A DNA stretch of 64,000 nucleotides. It comes from Corynascus novoguineensis (lineage: Eukaryota; Ascomycota; Sordariomycetes; Sordariales; Chaetomiaceae). The notes beneath the pieces are model-generated. The model was not told where the DNA came from and did no database searches. It was given only the letters and a program-made list of their open reading frames with translations. Shown piece by piece: positions 54,993 through 64,000 of this stretch; the stretch's first letter is position 1, and each line of letters begins with the position of its first letter. The stretch is taken from the NCBI GenBank assembly GCA_033296725.1, contig MU857601.1, positions 62,001 through 126,000 of the forward strand. Direction: 5' to 3'. Position numbers and translations under genes: made by a program.

Positions 54993-56342
54993 ATGGCACG
55001 CGCTGCTACCACAGCCCGTGTGCTGTTGCTACCATGCCGTCCTTCACTTTCGCCAGCCTCTGATGTCAGAGCAAGAACGATAGTAGCACACCGCGCAGCC
55101 ATCGGCACGGTTTGTTTCAGCTCCAGCGCAGCTGACAAGCCATTACGGACCATCCCATTGTCGAGAACTGTCGGTGCAGTACCAATCTTCGGACGACAAA
55201 GATCCAGTCTTCCCCGGCTCTTGAACCGCCCGACACGAATGTATAGTCAATATTCCACGTCCGCGCCATCGTCGCCAAGCAACAAGTTTGTCTACAACGT
55301 CGCAGCATCATACATCGCCAAGGGCCGCTCCTTCGACCCCTCGACCCACGTCTTCCAATTCAACCCCTACAACCGGGTGCAGCCACCAAAGGCTGGTCGC
55401 GGGAAATCCTCGCGACCCGAGTCGGGACAGGATGCCTTCTTCGTAAGCCGCCTCGGCGCAAACCCGGGCGAGGTCACGCTCGGCGTGGCAGATGGTGTGG
55501 GTGGCTGGATGGACAGCGGGGTCGACCCGGCCGACTTCTCGCACGCCTTCTGCGACTACATGGCGGCTGCGGCGGTCGCGGCGACAGCCACAACGGGGGG
55601 TACGGGGAAACCACTGACGGCGCGGCAGCTGATGCAGAAGGGATACGAGGCTGTCTGCCACGACCCGGCTATCAAGGCCGGGGGTAGCACCGCCATCGTC
55701 GGCCTGCTCACGGCCGAGGGCGTCCTCGAGGTGGCTAATCTGGGCGACAGCGGCTTTATCCTCTTGCGGCTCAACGGCGTCCACGCCTTCAGCGAGCCGC
55801 AGACGCACGCCTTTAACACTCCCTACCAGCTTAGCGTGGTGCCGCCCAGCATGTTGCTGCGGGCGGCAGCTTTCGGAGGGGCGCAGCTCATGGACCAGCC
55901 GCGCGACGCCGAGGTAACGCGCCTCCGCCTCCGTCACGGTGACGTCCTCGTGCTCGCGAGCGATGGCCTCTGGGACAACCTCTATAACCAGGACGTGCTG
56001 CGCATTGTCAGCCGGACCATGGCCCGCGTCGGCGCCTGGACCCTGAGCACCGAGCGGGGTGTGCAGGTGGCACCGGACCTGCGGCAGTACACCGCGCTGG
56101 GCGAAACCAATACGCCCGCGAGCTCGCACCCCACGCTGCAGAGCCTGCTCGCAACCGAAATCGTCGGCGCCGCCAAGGCCGCCAGCGTCAACAGCAAGCT
56201 TGACGGCCCATTCGCCAAGGAGGTTAAGAAGTACTACCCGCACGAGGTGTGGCACGGCGGCAAAGAGGACGACATCTGCGCTGTGGTCGTGCTAGTGTCG
56301 GAGGAGGAGGCGACGACGGCGGCCCCCAAAGCGAAGCTATGA
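54993..56342 (+). CDS. Mitochondrial PP2C-family phosphatase Ptc7
   Basis: One exon encodes 449 residues. The first 90 are Arg/Ser/Ala-rich with few acids, fitting a mitochondrial presequence, and the conserved part starts at FVYNVAASYIAKGR. PP2C metal-site motifs are present: GQDAFF, LGVADGVGGWMDSGVDPADF, GGSTAIVGLL, NLGDSGFILLR, LVLASDGLWDNLYNQDV and KEDDICAVVVLV. Yeast Ptc7 dephosphorylates Coq7 in coenzyme Q biosynthesis and also affects mitophagy. An insertion near 330-390, rich in Thr/Ala, separates the SDGLWDN motif from the final Asp motif, common in filamentous fungi. Yeast PTC7 is alternatively spliced to a membrane form; this intronless gene cannot be. Confidence 0.9.
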   Translation: MARAATTARVLLLPCRPSLSPASDVRARTIVAHRAAIGTVCFSSSAADKPLRTIPLSRTVGAVPIFGRQRSSLPRLLNRPTRMYSQYSTSAPSSPSNKFVYNVAASYIAKGRSFDPSTHVFQFNPYNRVQPPKAGRGKSSRPESGQDAFFVSRLGANPGEVTLGVADGVGGWMDSGVDPADFSHAFCDYMAAAAVAATATTGGTGKPLTARQLMQKGYEAVCHDPAIKAGGSTAIVGLLTAEGVLEVANLGDSGFILLRLNGVHAFSEPQTHAFNTPYQLSVVPPSMLLRAAAFGGAQLMDQPRDAEVTRLRLRHGDVLVLASDGLWDNLYNQDVLRIVSRTMARVGAWTLSTERGVQVAPDLRQYTALGETNTPASSHPTLQSLLATEIVGAAKAASVNSKLDGPFAKEVKKYYPHEVWHGGKEDDICAVVVLVSEEEATTAAPKAKL

Positions 56343-57820
56343 AGTGTAGGACGGCTACGTCGAATCTTGCGATGCAATCTGCGTTCGCAAGCCTTTGAGG
56401 ATCCAACCAACATTGATTCGAGTCTGCGAACGTTCGATTCCGACTTCTGATGAACTCGGAGCTGGAGGAGAAAAACACTGACTTTACAGAAAACTTCTTG
56501 GGGCATTTCACCGGGCGTTTATAAATCGTTTCATCTACCGATATACATCAGCAAGTTGACGAAAGTTACCGTTCTGCGGAAGAAAGAAAAACATCCACGA
56601 CAGGAGTCTAACGGGATATCGTTTTTGATGAGAGCATGCGCGATGGTTGGAATAGACGGTGGGAGGACGGGAGACCCGCGGCAGGTGTGGTGTCAGTTGT
56701 TTGCATCACAAATAAGCATCCACTAGCGTGGCTGGTTATAGACTTTAGGCGTTTCTCTCGGGCCAGGGTTCTCGAAAAGGAATCATTCATCGCTTCGGTC
56801 CACCTACGCGGTTATATATTGACACATTCCATGTTGTCGGGAAGCCATCAAGTCATAAAAGAGCAGGTTTATCTGATGAATGATCGTATCACCACACACC
56901 TCTTTCACCCAGTGGCATGCGAATGCTGTGTGCTTTACCTGCTCAAGAAGTCGTGCTCATAAAAAGACCTGTTCTTCAACTGAACTCAACATGCCAGCAA
57001 AACACCATCCTGACTTCTCAAAGATTCTCTCAACTCCGCCGTTGCTTATGGTTCAAACGACAGCTTGCGTCATTGTGTGACCCAGAACTGTTGGAATAAC
57101 CGTACCCCACAGATTTAGCACCATGCAAGCTTCCGTCCAAGTATGCAATCTTCCTGCAAGTACTGTAAAACGGGGCCTGCAGGTTCCCGACGAACGAGGG
57201 GTGGTCAGTACCCATCCGCGACGGACTCTCCCGAACCTGTGGGGAGCTTTTAACGACCACAACATCATGTCACAAGAAAAGTAAACCAACAATTACAACA
57301 ATAACAAGTATTAATTCCCAGGCAGACGCCAAGACTATTGCGCATGTCATCCGCACTGCCCTGGCTAAGTAGGTACTGCTAGAAGCCAAACTAAAGGCCG
57401 GTGTAAGAGCAAGCGGTCATTGGCATGATTACTTCCTCCGGACGCATGCGCATAAGCACATACGTCTAAACAGAAAAAGGAGTGCTGCGGGCCCGGAGAT
57501 TCCCACAATGCAGACAGCAGTACACTGATCTCCATACGACCCTGATCAACCTGACTCCCCATGCACACTCGTCTCCGTCGTGTCCAAGACACAGCCTACC
57601 AACCCACCCGAACCCTATGCAATAATCCTGACACCCATTTGCCATTGGCTAACCGGCCTGCTTGCGCACACCGAATTGGCCCAGCGCCCCAATTATAGCA
57701 TGGTCGGAAGAACAACGTATATACGAGAAGACAAACGCAAAAAGACGAGGCATTAGGATCCCCCGTCTGCTACTGCTCATGACCGACCAACGCCGAAACA
57801 CCTCGAGCAGGAGTGGCTCC
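56343..57820. other. Convergent 3' spacer, gene-poor
   Basis: 1.5 kb between the Ptc7 stop and the GPI protein stop. Only short ORFs occur and no RNA gene is recognised. Confidence 0.5.
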
Positions 57821-58587
57821 TTAGTTGAAGAAGATGAGAGCGGCCACGGTGACCAGGACGAAGCCGAGGGGGGAGGCGAAGCGCTGACCGCCGTTCAGGT
57901 TCTCCGGGTCGTCGGTGGGCTCGCTGCCGCGGGTGCTGGTGGGGCGCACGGTCGAGGTGCTGGTGGTGGAGACGGCTGCGGTAAAAGGGGGGTATGTTAG
58001 TGGTGGTGCTACTGGGGGTATGGCGACGTAGCTTTCGAGTGTGCAACTTACTAGTCGAAGTTCTCAACTCGCTCGAGCTAGTAGTGGTCGAAGTCTCGGT
58101 CTCAGTCTCAGTGCTAGTGCTGCTAACAGAGGTGCTCGAGGTCTCGGAGCTGGTCTCGGAGCTGGTCTCGGTGCTGGTCGCGGTAGACGAGGGCGAGGTG
58201 GAGCTGGACGCAGTGCCGGTGTACTGGAACTGGACGCTGTAGTTGGACTCCTCGGTCGAGTCAGTGATCTCGAAGGCATATGTGCCCGAGGGCAGGTCGG
58301 AGGGAGTCCATGTGAACTCGTTGCCGGTCTCGCCAGCTGTGATGGTTTAGAATTTGATTTGCTTTACAAGAGAATTACACAGGCGCTCTCTTACAGGTCA
58401 AGACGGTAACAGTCTGCAAGTTCTCTTCGGGACCCGTCTTCAGCGTGATGGTGACGGGACCCTCAGCATCGGTCCACGTGAGAGTGAAGGGCTCACCCTC
58501 CGTGACAGTGAAGTCGGAGTTGGTGAACTTGGGCAAAGCGAGCGCAGCCGCCGCGAAGGCAAGAACAGTGCCGACGGAGAACTTCAT
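57821..58587 (-). CDS. GPI-anchored Ser/Thr-rich protein with Kre9/Knh1-like N-terminal domain
   Basis: Exons 58587-58395, 58336-58052 and 57975-57821 give 210 residues. A signal peptide (MKFSVGTVLAFAAAALA) leads into a small beta domain: FTVTEGEPFTLTWTDAEGPV, ITLKTG, and TWTPSDLPSGTYAFEITDS, the pattern of the Kre9/Knh1 N-terminal domain. A Ser/Thr-rich stalk follows, including a short ETSS repeat encoded by a tandem repeat near 58140-58180, which should be O-mannosylated. The end (LNGGQRFASPLGFVLVTVAA then LIFFN) is a GPI signal. It should reside at the plasma membrane or wall; related proteins are implicated in beta-1,6-glucan synthesis, but this short type is not proven to act there. Confidence 0.85.
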
Positions 58588-60919
58588 TGTGAGCTGAATG
58601 TGAGAAAAATATTACTGAAGCGATCGCTATCGATACCTGGGGCGGTTAGTCAAAGAACACAGAATGATTGAAAACGTAATTTTGAGTGGCGGAACTCGCA
58701 ACGACCGAGTGAGGTCGGCAAAGGAAATGAAGAGACGCGCAGGACTAGTCGGTTGTCCGAAGGCGACTTACCAAATCTTGCTTGGTGCTTGATGGGTGTA
58801 AGCGTGAGAGTTGTGCCAATGAGGCAATTAAATTAGTAGTGGATTGGAGAACCGAAACGAACGATCGTGGTGAAGTTGGGATATTATTATGGCAGATAAA
58901 TGCCAATCGATCAAGTTTGAGAGTTCACGGCTGGGGAGGGGGAAAGGAAGAAGGAAGAGCGCAGAAGAAGGCAGCGACGGCGCAAAGGGGCCAAAATAGC
59001 CGACTCCCGTCTGGCACGGAGCAGCCTAGGACGCGATGATGGAAGTGACTTCTCTCATAGGTCACGCCAATCGGAGGCTTGGAAGGAATTATCATCCGTT
59101 AGCGCAGTACCCCAGGTCATGTTGCAATGGGGAAGCGGCGCGGCGGGACCTCTGGGCAACCAGGCCTGGACAGGGGACAGCCAGGGTCTCGATCTTGGGA
59201 ACAGGCCTCGAAGAGCCTCGAGGATGAAGTAATAAGTCGTGTTGCCGCTTCAACAGCAGCCCATTACAGGATCAGCGCTTTGGTTGCGGGGGGCCTTCCC
59301 GTTCAATCATAACACGACGAACGTCCACAGCCGCCCAACGCTCCGAAGGTCTCTGCTCTCCAGGCAGAGAAACTCACGGATCATGTCGCAACGGGCTCCT
59401 TCGGGCCTCTTTCCTCGAGGCAAAGGCTGCGGCGGGGACAGCCTCGCCGTTCGCAGACACTCGGCTGCCATTCCCGGTCTACACTAGCGTATGCGGCGCT
59501 GAACAGGAAATTGCGACTTCCAAACTCTCGCAGAAGCTGTAGTGGACATGTACCTACAATGTACAGCACAAACAGAAAGGTTTTGCACGGGCAAGTACTC
59601 TGGAGAGCAACAAACTTGGAACCTGGTCGTGCCGCCCGTGCGAGGTTGTTACAGACTGCGGGAATGTGGCAGCTTTGATGCTAAAACGAATTGCGTTCGA
59701 AAAAAAAAAGGCATACCCGTACCGCTTGTACAGTAGATCGTCTGCCGCAACACAAATTTCCTAACGTGGAATGCAATGTGGGCCCCTCATCTCGCTGCAC
59801 AACAGATACGCAGGGGCATGGCTCTCTGCACTTCCAAGGACATCTTGGTCCTCTAATCCATTGGTCGCTTCGTCGATTTCCCGCTCAAGGCATCCCTGTT
59901 CAGCCGAAGAGAGGCGGAACCAACCAACAAAATGTTTCAGCAACGCAACCACGGATTCCTCAAAAAAAGGGCGAGTTGCAGCCTGAGATAGGTGCAAGAC
60001 TTAATCCAATATTGACCAAATAGAAGGTGCATCTAATGTTGCAGAAAAAAACGCCGGAATTGACGCCCGGTTCAACAGTCGTCATCGGCCTGTTTGGGAG
60101 GTTGAGGCGTGCGGACTACCGATCAATGCGACACTCCGAGAAGATGCAGCACTCTCCCAGACTTGTGCCCCCCGGCTGTTCCAGGCTTTTCCGCGCTGTG
60201 ACCCCTCAATCGCAAGGCGTAGTTCAAATCGCACAGGTCATAAGAGGTCGACGAGATGGCTCGTGATAGGTTAGGTAGATCCTTTTGTTTGCTCCTTGGT
60301 ACGTTCGAGGCTGCGCCTCGATGATTTCGCGTCCCTTTGCCCCGCGTCTCGGCTAGCCTCTCCAGTTCACCTTGATATGCCTGGGGTGGCAAATGCGCCT
60401 TGAAGACAGGTTGCGTAAGGCATGCAACCATCAAAGCACATGTTGCTAAGCTGCCCGCCCGTGGTCAGGCTGATGAAATAAACTTTAGAGCTGCCAGTCA
60501 CACAATGCTTTCGGCTTGCAAACTTCCTACTCGCATGGCCGTGCCGCCCATTCAGCCGGTCGCGAGGTAGCGCACACTCGTGCCTGTAGCAAAGGTGGTT
60601 TGTCAAAATCCCAAATCAAGCTTTGTTTCAATCCCGTTCCCTTAGGTAAAGCAGTGCAGCGGCACACTTGTCAAACCGGATGCCTTACAACTTGAGTTGG
60701 AGCAATCCAGGCAACGATGAATCTGAAACATGTGCTCTTCCCTGAAAGAATTGCTGGGAAGGAGCGCGGCACATGTTTCAGATCATAAACTGAAGGTAAC
60801 CACCAAGCGTGTCATCGCGCTTCGCCGTTTCCAGCCCCCGGGCACCGGCGCGGCATCGAAACTTGAGAAGCCATCCAGAGTGATAAGCATGTATCTGCTT
60901 GCATGATCCTAAGTCATCT
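58588..60919. other. 2.3-kb gene-poor spacer with a strong hairpin
   Basis: No supported protein gene; ORFs are short and conflict on both strands. The 60716-60786 hairpin lies at its right end. The left end should carry the GPI protein promoter. Confidence 0.5.
60716..60786. repeat. Imperfect hairpin with 15-bp perfect arms
   Basis: The arms ATCTGAAACATGTGC (60721-60735) and its exact reverse complement (60769-60783) enclose a second 6-bp pair (CTTCCC at 60737-60742, GGGAAG at 60756-60761) around a 13-nt loop. Beyond the arms, ATG and CAT pair across a one-base bulge. On the minus strand it lies about 135 nt past the HPM1 stop. Confidence 0.85.
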
Positions 60920-62111
60920 TCAAGAGAGCAGGCATTCAACAACACCGCGGTGAACGCCGTTGGTCTCTTCGAACAGCGTCGTGACGGACGTTCCGAGCCA
61001 GCGCATCTTGTCGACAAAATCGTCCAGCGAACCGCCGACTCCAAAGTACAGCCTCTTCGCGGCAATCAGGGCCCTAGCCTCGCCGTCTGAACGACCAGAG
61101 CGCTCTCGCTGGAGGATCGAGAGGACAGTCTCGGCGAAACTCTCGAGCGCAAATGGAGAGTAAATGGTCTCAGATCCTAGCAGGAGTGTCCTGGTGGTCT
61201 CTGGAAGGCCCGTGGGGATGCCGCCGCCGTACAGGAGGTCGATAAACTCAAGAGACCAAGCGCCTGAAAGGAACGAGAGGGTTATCCGCTTCGAGGAAAG
61301 AGTCTGTTTGAAGGCTTCCAACACTTCTAGTGTCAGCTCCAGTTCCTCGTCGGGGGTGAACGCCGCCTCGATGGCAGCGTTCTCGCCCCTCTCCTGCAAC
61401 GCCCATGCGAGGATCAAGTTGGGCAAAGTCACGAGGTACAAGACGGTAGGGTTGTAATCAGCGAGTGTGAGCACTAGGGGCTGCTCCTGATCGGACTTCC
61501 TTCCAGTCAACGCCCACCGGAAGAGGGCGAGAGAAGGCAATGCTGTGCCACAGCCAAGCTGCGAGGTGGGGTTAGCCATAAAAAACTTTGAATGTGATGG
61601 ATCTTCCTTGGGAAGGCAAAAAGCATGGCCGCACCTCGATCAGAACGCAAGGGTCTTGTGTCAACAGGTCAGTCACTCTCTCGGCGGCAAGGACCTTGAC
61701 AAGATCGACACTGCTCTCCCAGCTCTTGAAGCCGCCCTCGTAGATGCCCGTCTTGACGTCGTGCTCCCCGAGACCGGCCTCGGATGCAGAGGCATTATCA
61801 GCGTCGTCTTCGGCCATTAACTGGACGCGCACATCCCACAACTCGCGTCGGGGCAGCTGGAGGACACGGCCATCGCCGAGGTGGACATCCAGCAGGCTGA
61901 AGGCGATCTTGGACGGCAACCTTGACAGCAGCTCTTGGAGGCCGTGCTGCGTCGGAGGGAGCAACGGCTTGCCCTGCACAGGAAACGCGCCAGCAGTCGA
62001 CGGCGAAGCTGCTGCGGGAGCCCTCGCCACCGGCTGTGGAGGAGCTGGAGCGGCTTCCAACTGAGGGTCCTCCTCTATGTCGTCGCCAGCAAAGGAAAAT
62101 GAAAAAGCCAT
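60920..62111 (-). CDS. Histidine protein methyltransferase 1 (Hpm1/METTL18-like)
   Basis: Exons 62111-61635 and 61558-60920 (phase 0, donor GTGCGG) give 371 residues. The start MAFSFSFAGDD is typical of this family. An Ala/Pro-rich linker follows, then the seven-beta-strand methyltransferase: DVKTGIYEGGFKSWESSVDL, the SAM motif I VLIELGCGTALPSLALF formed across the splice, LTLADYNPTVLYLVTLPN and LLLGSETIYSPFAL. Yeast Hpm1 methylates a histidine of ribosomal protein Rpl3, and human METTL18 does likewise. It acts in cytosol and nucleus during ribosome biogenesis. The ExxYxP-type SETIYSP motif is the expected catalytic-site region. The intron and the 3' hairpin are the only unusual points. Confidence 0.88.
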
Positions 62112-63346
62112 GCTCTCCTCCGATACGCTCGGTTCAGCTGCAGCAATCAGTTCCCTCTTAGTCCGGACCCAATCCCCAGTCAACGAATGCTGGAATGCTG
62201 CGAGCAGTTGTCACCTCTTTACAAGTCGGGACCGACGTTGATCGCCGCGGATATCTGATCCTGTTGTGCGTTTGGTTGAAGCGCCGGACGCCCGAGTTAA
62301 TAACTCTAGGTTTAAGCAAATCGCGTTTGTGGATCGAATAGCGGGAGCTTGATGGCCCTGTGGCGGCGATTTTCAGGGGCCTCGCGCTACCTCTGCATGC
62401 ATTGCGGGGTCCGAATCTGTGCCTTGGCTACGCAAGGCAGTTTCTAGTGTAGTGTACCTACAAACTGGGTTCTCAGCCGCGTTTAATTCGCCCTTGCTAG
62501 CCAGTCCCCGGCCTCGACTCCAAACCGCTGTGGTTGGACAAAATACGATTGCAGACCACAATCCTCAAGTCACGCATGGAGGCCTGGCTCTTGCATGCAC
62601 CCGGCCGAGCCAAAATACGGAAAAAGGAGAAAACGCATCAAGTCGCGGTTTGTAGAATGAGCTGATTGGACTCAATAACCTGTCTGAGGTTTCGATGGCT
62701 TCATTCAGCCCCCAGATATTTGGAGGTGAGGGAGGGTAGGGATATATGTATGTACATATGTACAGTACATGTACCTATCCGACTGCCGGACAATCGAGGG
62801 TTTTTCGTCGAGCTACTTGCCAGGTTGCGTAGTTGTATCATACCGCAGACTGGCTCGCAGCAAGGTCTCGGCCGCCGTAAATGGACCAACTATAGCTTCG
62901 TACAGTTGCTCGGCTGGGCCAACGCCTCCACTCCCTCAGAAGCTGAGCCAGAGGAGAAAGCCAGAACTGGTCATATTTCTTTTGAGGAATCCCCACGCCG
63001 GTTATAGTGTGGAATCCTTTTCGCCTGTTTGTTCAAGTTTGTCAACTCGTTAGTCGCCGAAGCATCTATCCAAGCCCTTCCCCAGCCGTGGTTTCCCGGT
63101 CCTATCCCAGGTCAAGTAAATCGGAGCGGAGGGATTACTTCCATGAACGAACAAGTCCCCAGTTTAGCATCGTTATCAATGCGTCTATCCAGCCCATGCG
63201 GATCCTTTCCAGTAGGTCAGGATATAAATCCGTTGATTCTCGACCCCAAACTCTTGGTTCGCACCCAAGCCATTTCTCCTCTCCCGGCCGCCCTTGACCA
63301 ACGGCCCCCAACTCCTGCTTCTTCTAGTCCTCCTTCGGAACCTGCC
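62112..63346. other. Divergent spacer, HPM1 and flavin monooxygenase promoters
   Basis: It has a palindrome cluster at 62749-62774. The frame of the monooxygenase is open upstream to an ATG at 63143, so the right end may be coding. A GGATATAAAT word at 63219-63228 could be a TATA box if the start is 63347. Confidence 0.45.
62749..62774. repeat. Cluster of short TGTACA-type palindromes
   Basis: TATGTACATA (62749-62758), ACATATGT (62754-62761) and GTACATGTAC (62765-62774) overlap or adjoin. They may be regulatory sites or a small foldback. Confidence 0.7.
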
Positions 63347-64000
63347 ATGACTCCGGTAGAGCTCATGGCGCAGCCAAACGGTCATACCGAAGATGCCAAG
63401 CCCTCACAACACGGGGCAGCTTACACAATCCGGGAACAGCCCCTCGGCTCGACACGGCACATCCGCATCGTGGCCATCGGAGCCGGCGCCAGCGGGCTGA
63501 ACCTGATCCGAACCCTCCGGCTCAACCTGACCGACTACGAGATCGCCGTCTACGAGAAGAATGCCGACGTCGGGGGCACCTGGCTCGAGAACCGATACCC
63601 GGGTTGCCGATGCGACGTCCCCAGCCACAGCTACCAGTTTTCGTGGCGGCAAAAGAAGGACTGGACCAACTTCTTCTCGGCGGCCGACGAGATTGGCGAC
63701 TATCTCTGCCGCGTGTGCGACGAGGAGGGCATGAGGGATTCAATCAAGACGTCGCACCAAGTGGTCTCGGCCCGGTGGAACGAGGCGGACAGCCGGTGGG
63801 AGCTGGTCGTGCGGGACTTGGAGTCGGGTGAGGAGTTCAACGACCATGCCGACTTTCTCGTGAATGGGACTGGTATTCTGAAGTAAGCGTGCCTCATCTC
63901 GTCTGACGGACGGACCAGAGGACTGACCCCTGGAGAAACAGCGACTGGAAGTGGCCCGATGTTGAGGGTCTTGACGCCTACCAGGGACATCTCATCCACA
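63347..64000 (+). CDS. Flavin-dependent monooxygenase, Baeyer-Villiger-like, N-terminal part (3' end outside window)
   Basis: Exon 63347-63882 and the start of an exon at 63942 are visible, running off the right edge (about 198 residues seen). The FAD-binding Rossmann motif is IVAIGAGASGLNLIRTL, followed by YEKNADVGGTWLENRYPGCR and CDVPSHSYQFSW, the hallmark of BVMO/steroid-monooxygenase-like enzymes. Splicing gives GTGILNDWKWPDVEGL, and YQGHLIH, the probable start of the BVMO fingerprint (F/Y-x-G-x3-H...), is cut by the edge. It should use NADPH and O2 to oxidise a ketone or similar substrate. Start is uncertain: MTPVELMAQPNG (63347) leaves a 51-residue lead; an in-frame ATG at 63143 would add 68 Pro/Ser-rich residues. 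Confidence 0.82.

Overview
The window is nuclear DNA of a filamentous ascomycete (Pezizomycotina). Signs are genes of 1-5 exons, short introns (about 50-80 nt) with GTRNGT donors and CTAAC or CTGAC branch sites, GC-rich coding DNA and lower-GC spacers. Gene set and protein style point to Sordariomycetes, probably Sordariales (inference only). I see no bacterial, viral, CRISPR or intact transposon genes and no convincing tRNA.

Layout. 0-5 kb: the N-terminal part of a DUF3176 membrane protein (minus, cut by the left edge) and a CDF/ZRC1-type zinc transporter (minus). 5-8 kb: a gene-poor spacer with an A20 run. 8-16 kb: Ure2-like GST, FBXO9/Hrt3-type F-box protein, GUP1 acyltransferase and an AIG1/FAR-17a-like membrane protein. 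18-29 kb: an unrecognised coiled-coil protein, Bud27/URI, NudC, TFIIH subunit Tfb3/MAT1 and the AP180 endocytic adaptor. 30-33 kb: mitochondrial aspartyl-tRNA synthetase. 33-41 kb: the most accessory-looking stretch, with two secreted or surface proteins of unknown function, one carrying a 24-bp minisatellite, then a cytochrome P450 and a DHA2-type MFS exporter transcribed divergently from a shared 0.84-kb promoter. 42-51 kb: TFIIS, an Mcy1-like cysteine synthase homologue, the complex I assembly methyltransferase NDUFAF7 and alanyl-tRNA synthetase. 51-64 kb: a conserved fungal protein of unknown function, an RCR-like membrane protein, Ptc7 phosphatase, a Kre9/Knh1-like GPI protein, Hpm1-type histidine methyltransferase and the start of a Baeyer-Villiger-like flavin monooxygenase cut by the right edge.

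Working together. Most genes are housekeeping. Several serve mitochondria (AspRS, Mcy1-like, NDUFAF7, a probable second AlaRS product, Ptc7), but proximity alone does not show coordination. The P450/MFS pair is the only arrangement that looks like a small functional unit (oxidise and export).

The observations most worth a second look are a strong 15-bp-armed hairpin downstream of HPM1, a GC-AG intron in the AspRS motif 2 region, the in-frame mitochondrial presequence upstream of the cytosolic AlaRS start, the P450 with a long Pro/Ser/Thr-rich tail beside its exporter, and the repeat-bearing secreted protein. No novel multi-gene system can be claimed from sequence alone. Exon boundaries were worked out by hand from splice signals, reading frame and remembered family conservation.
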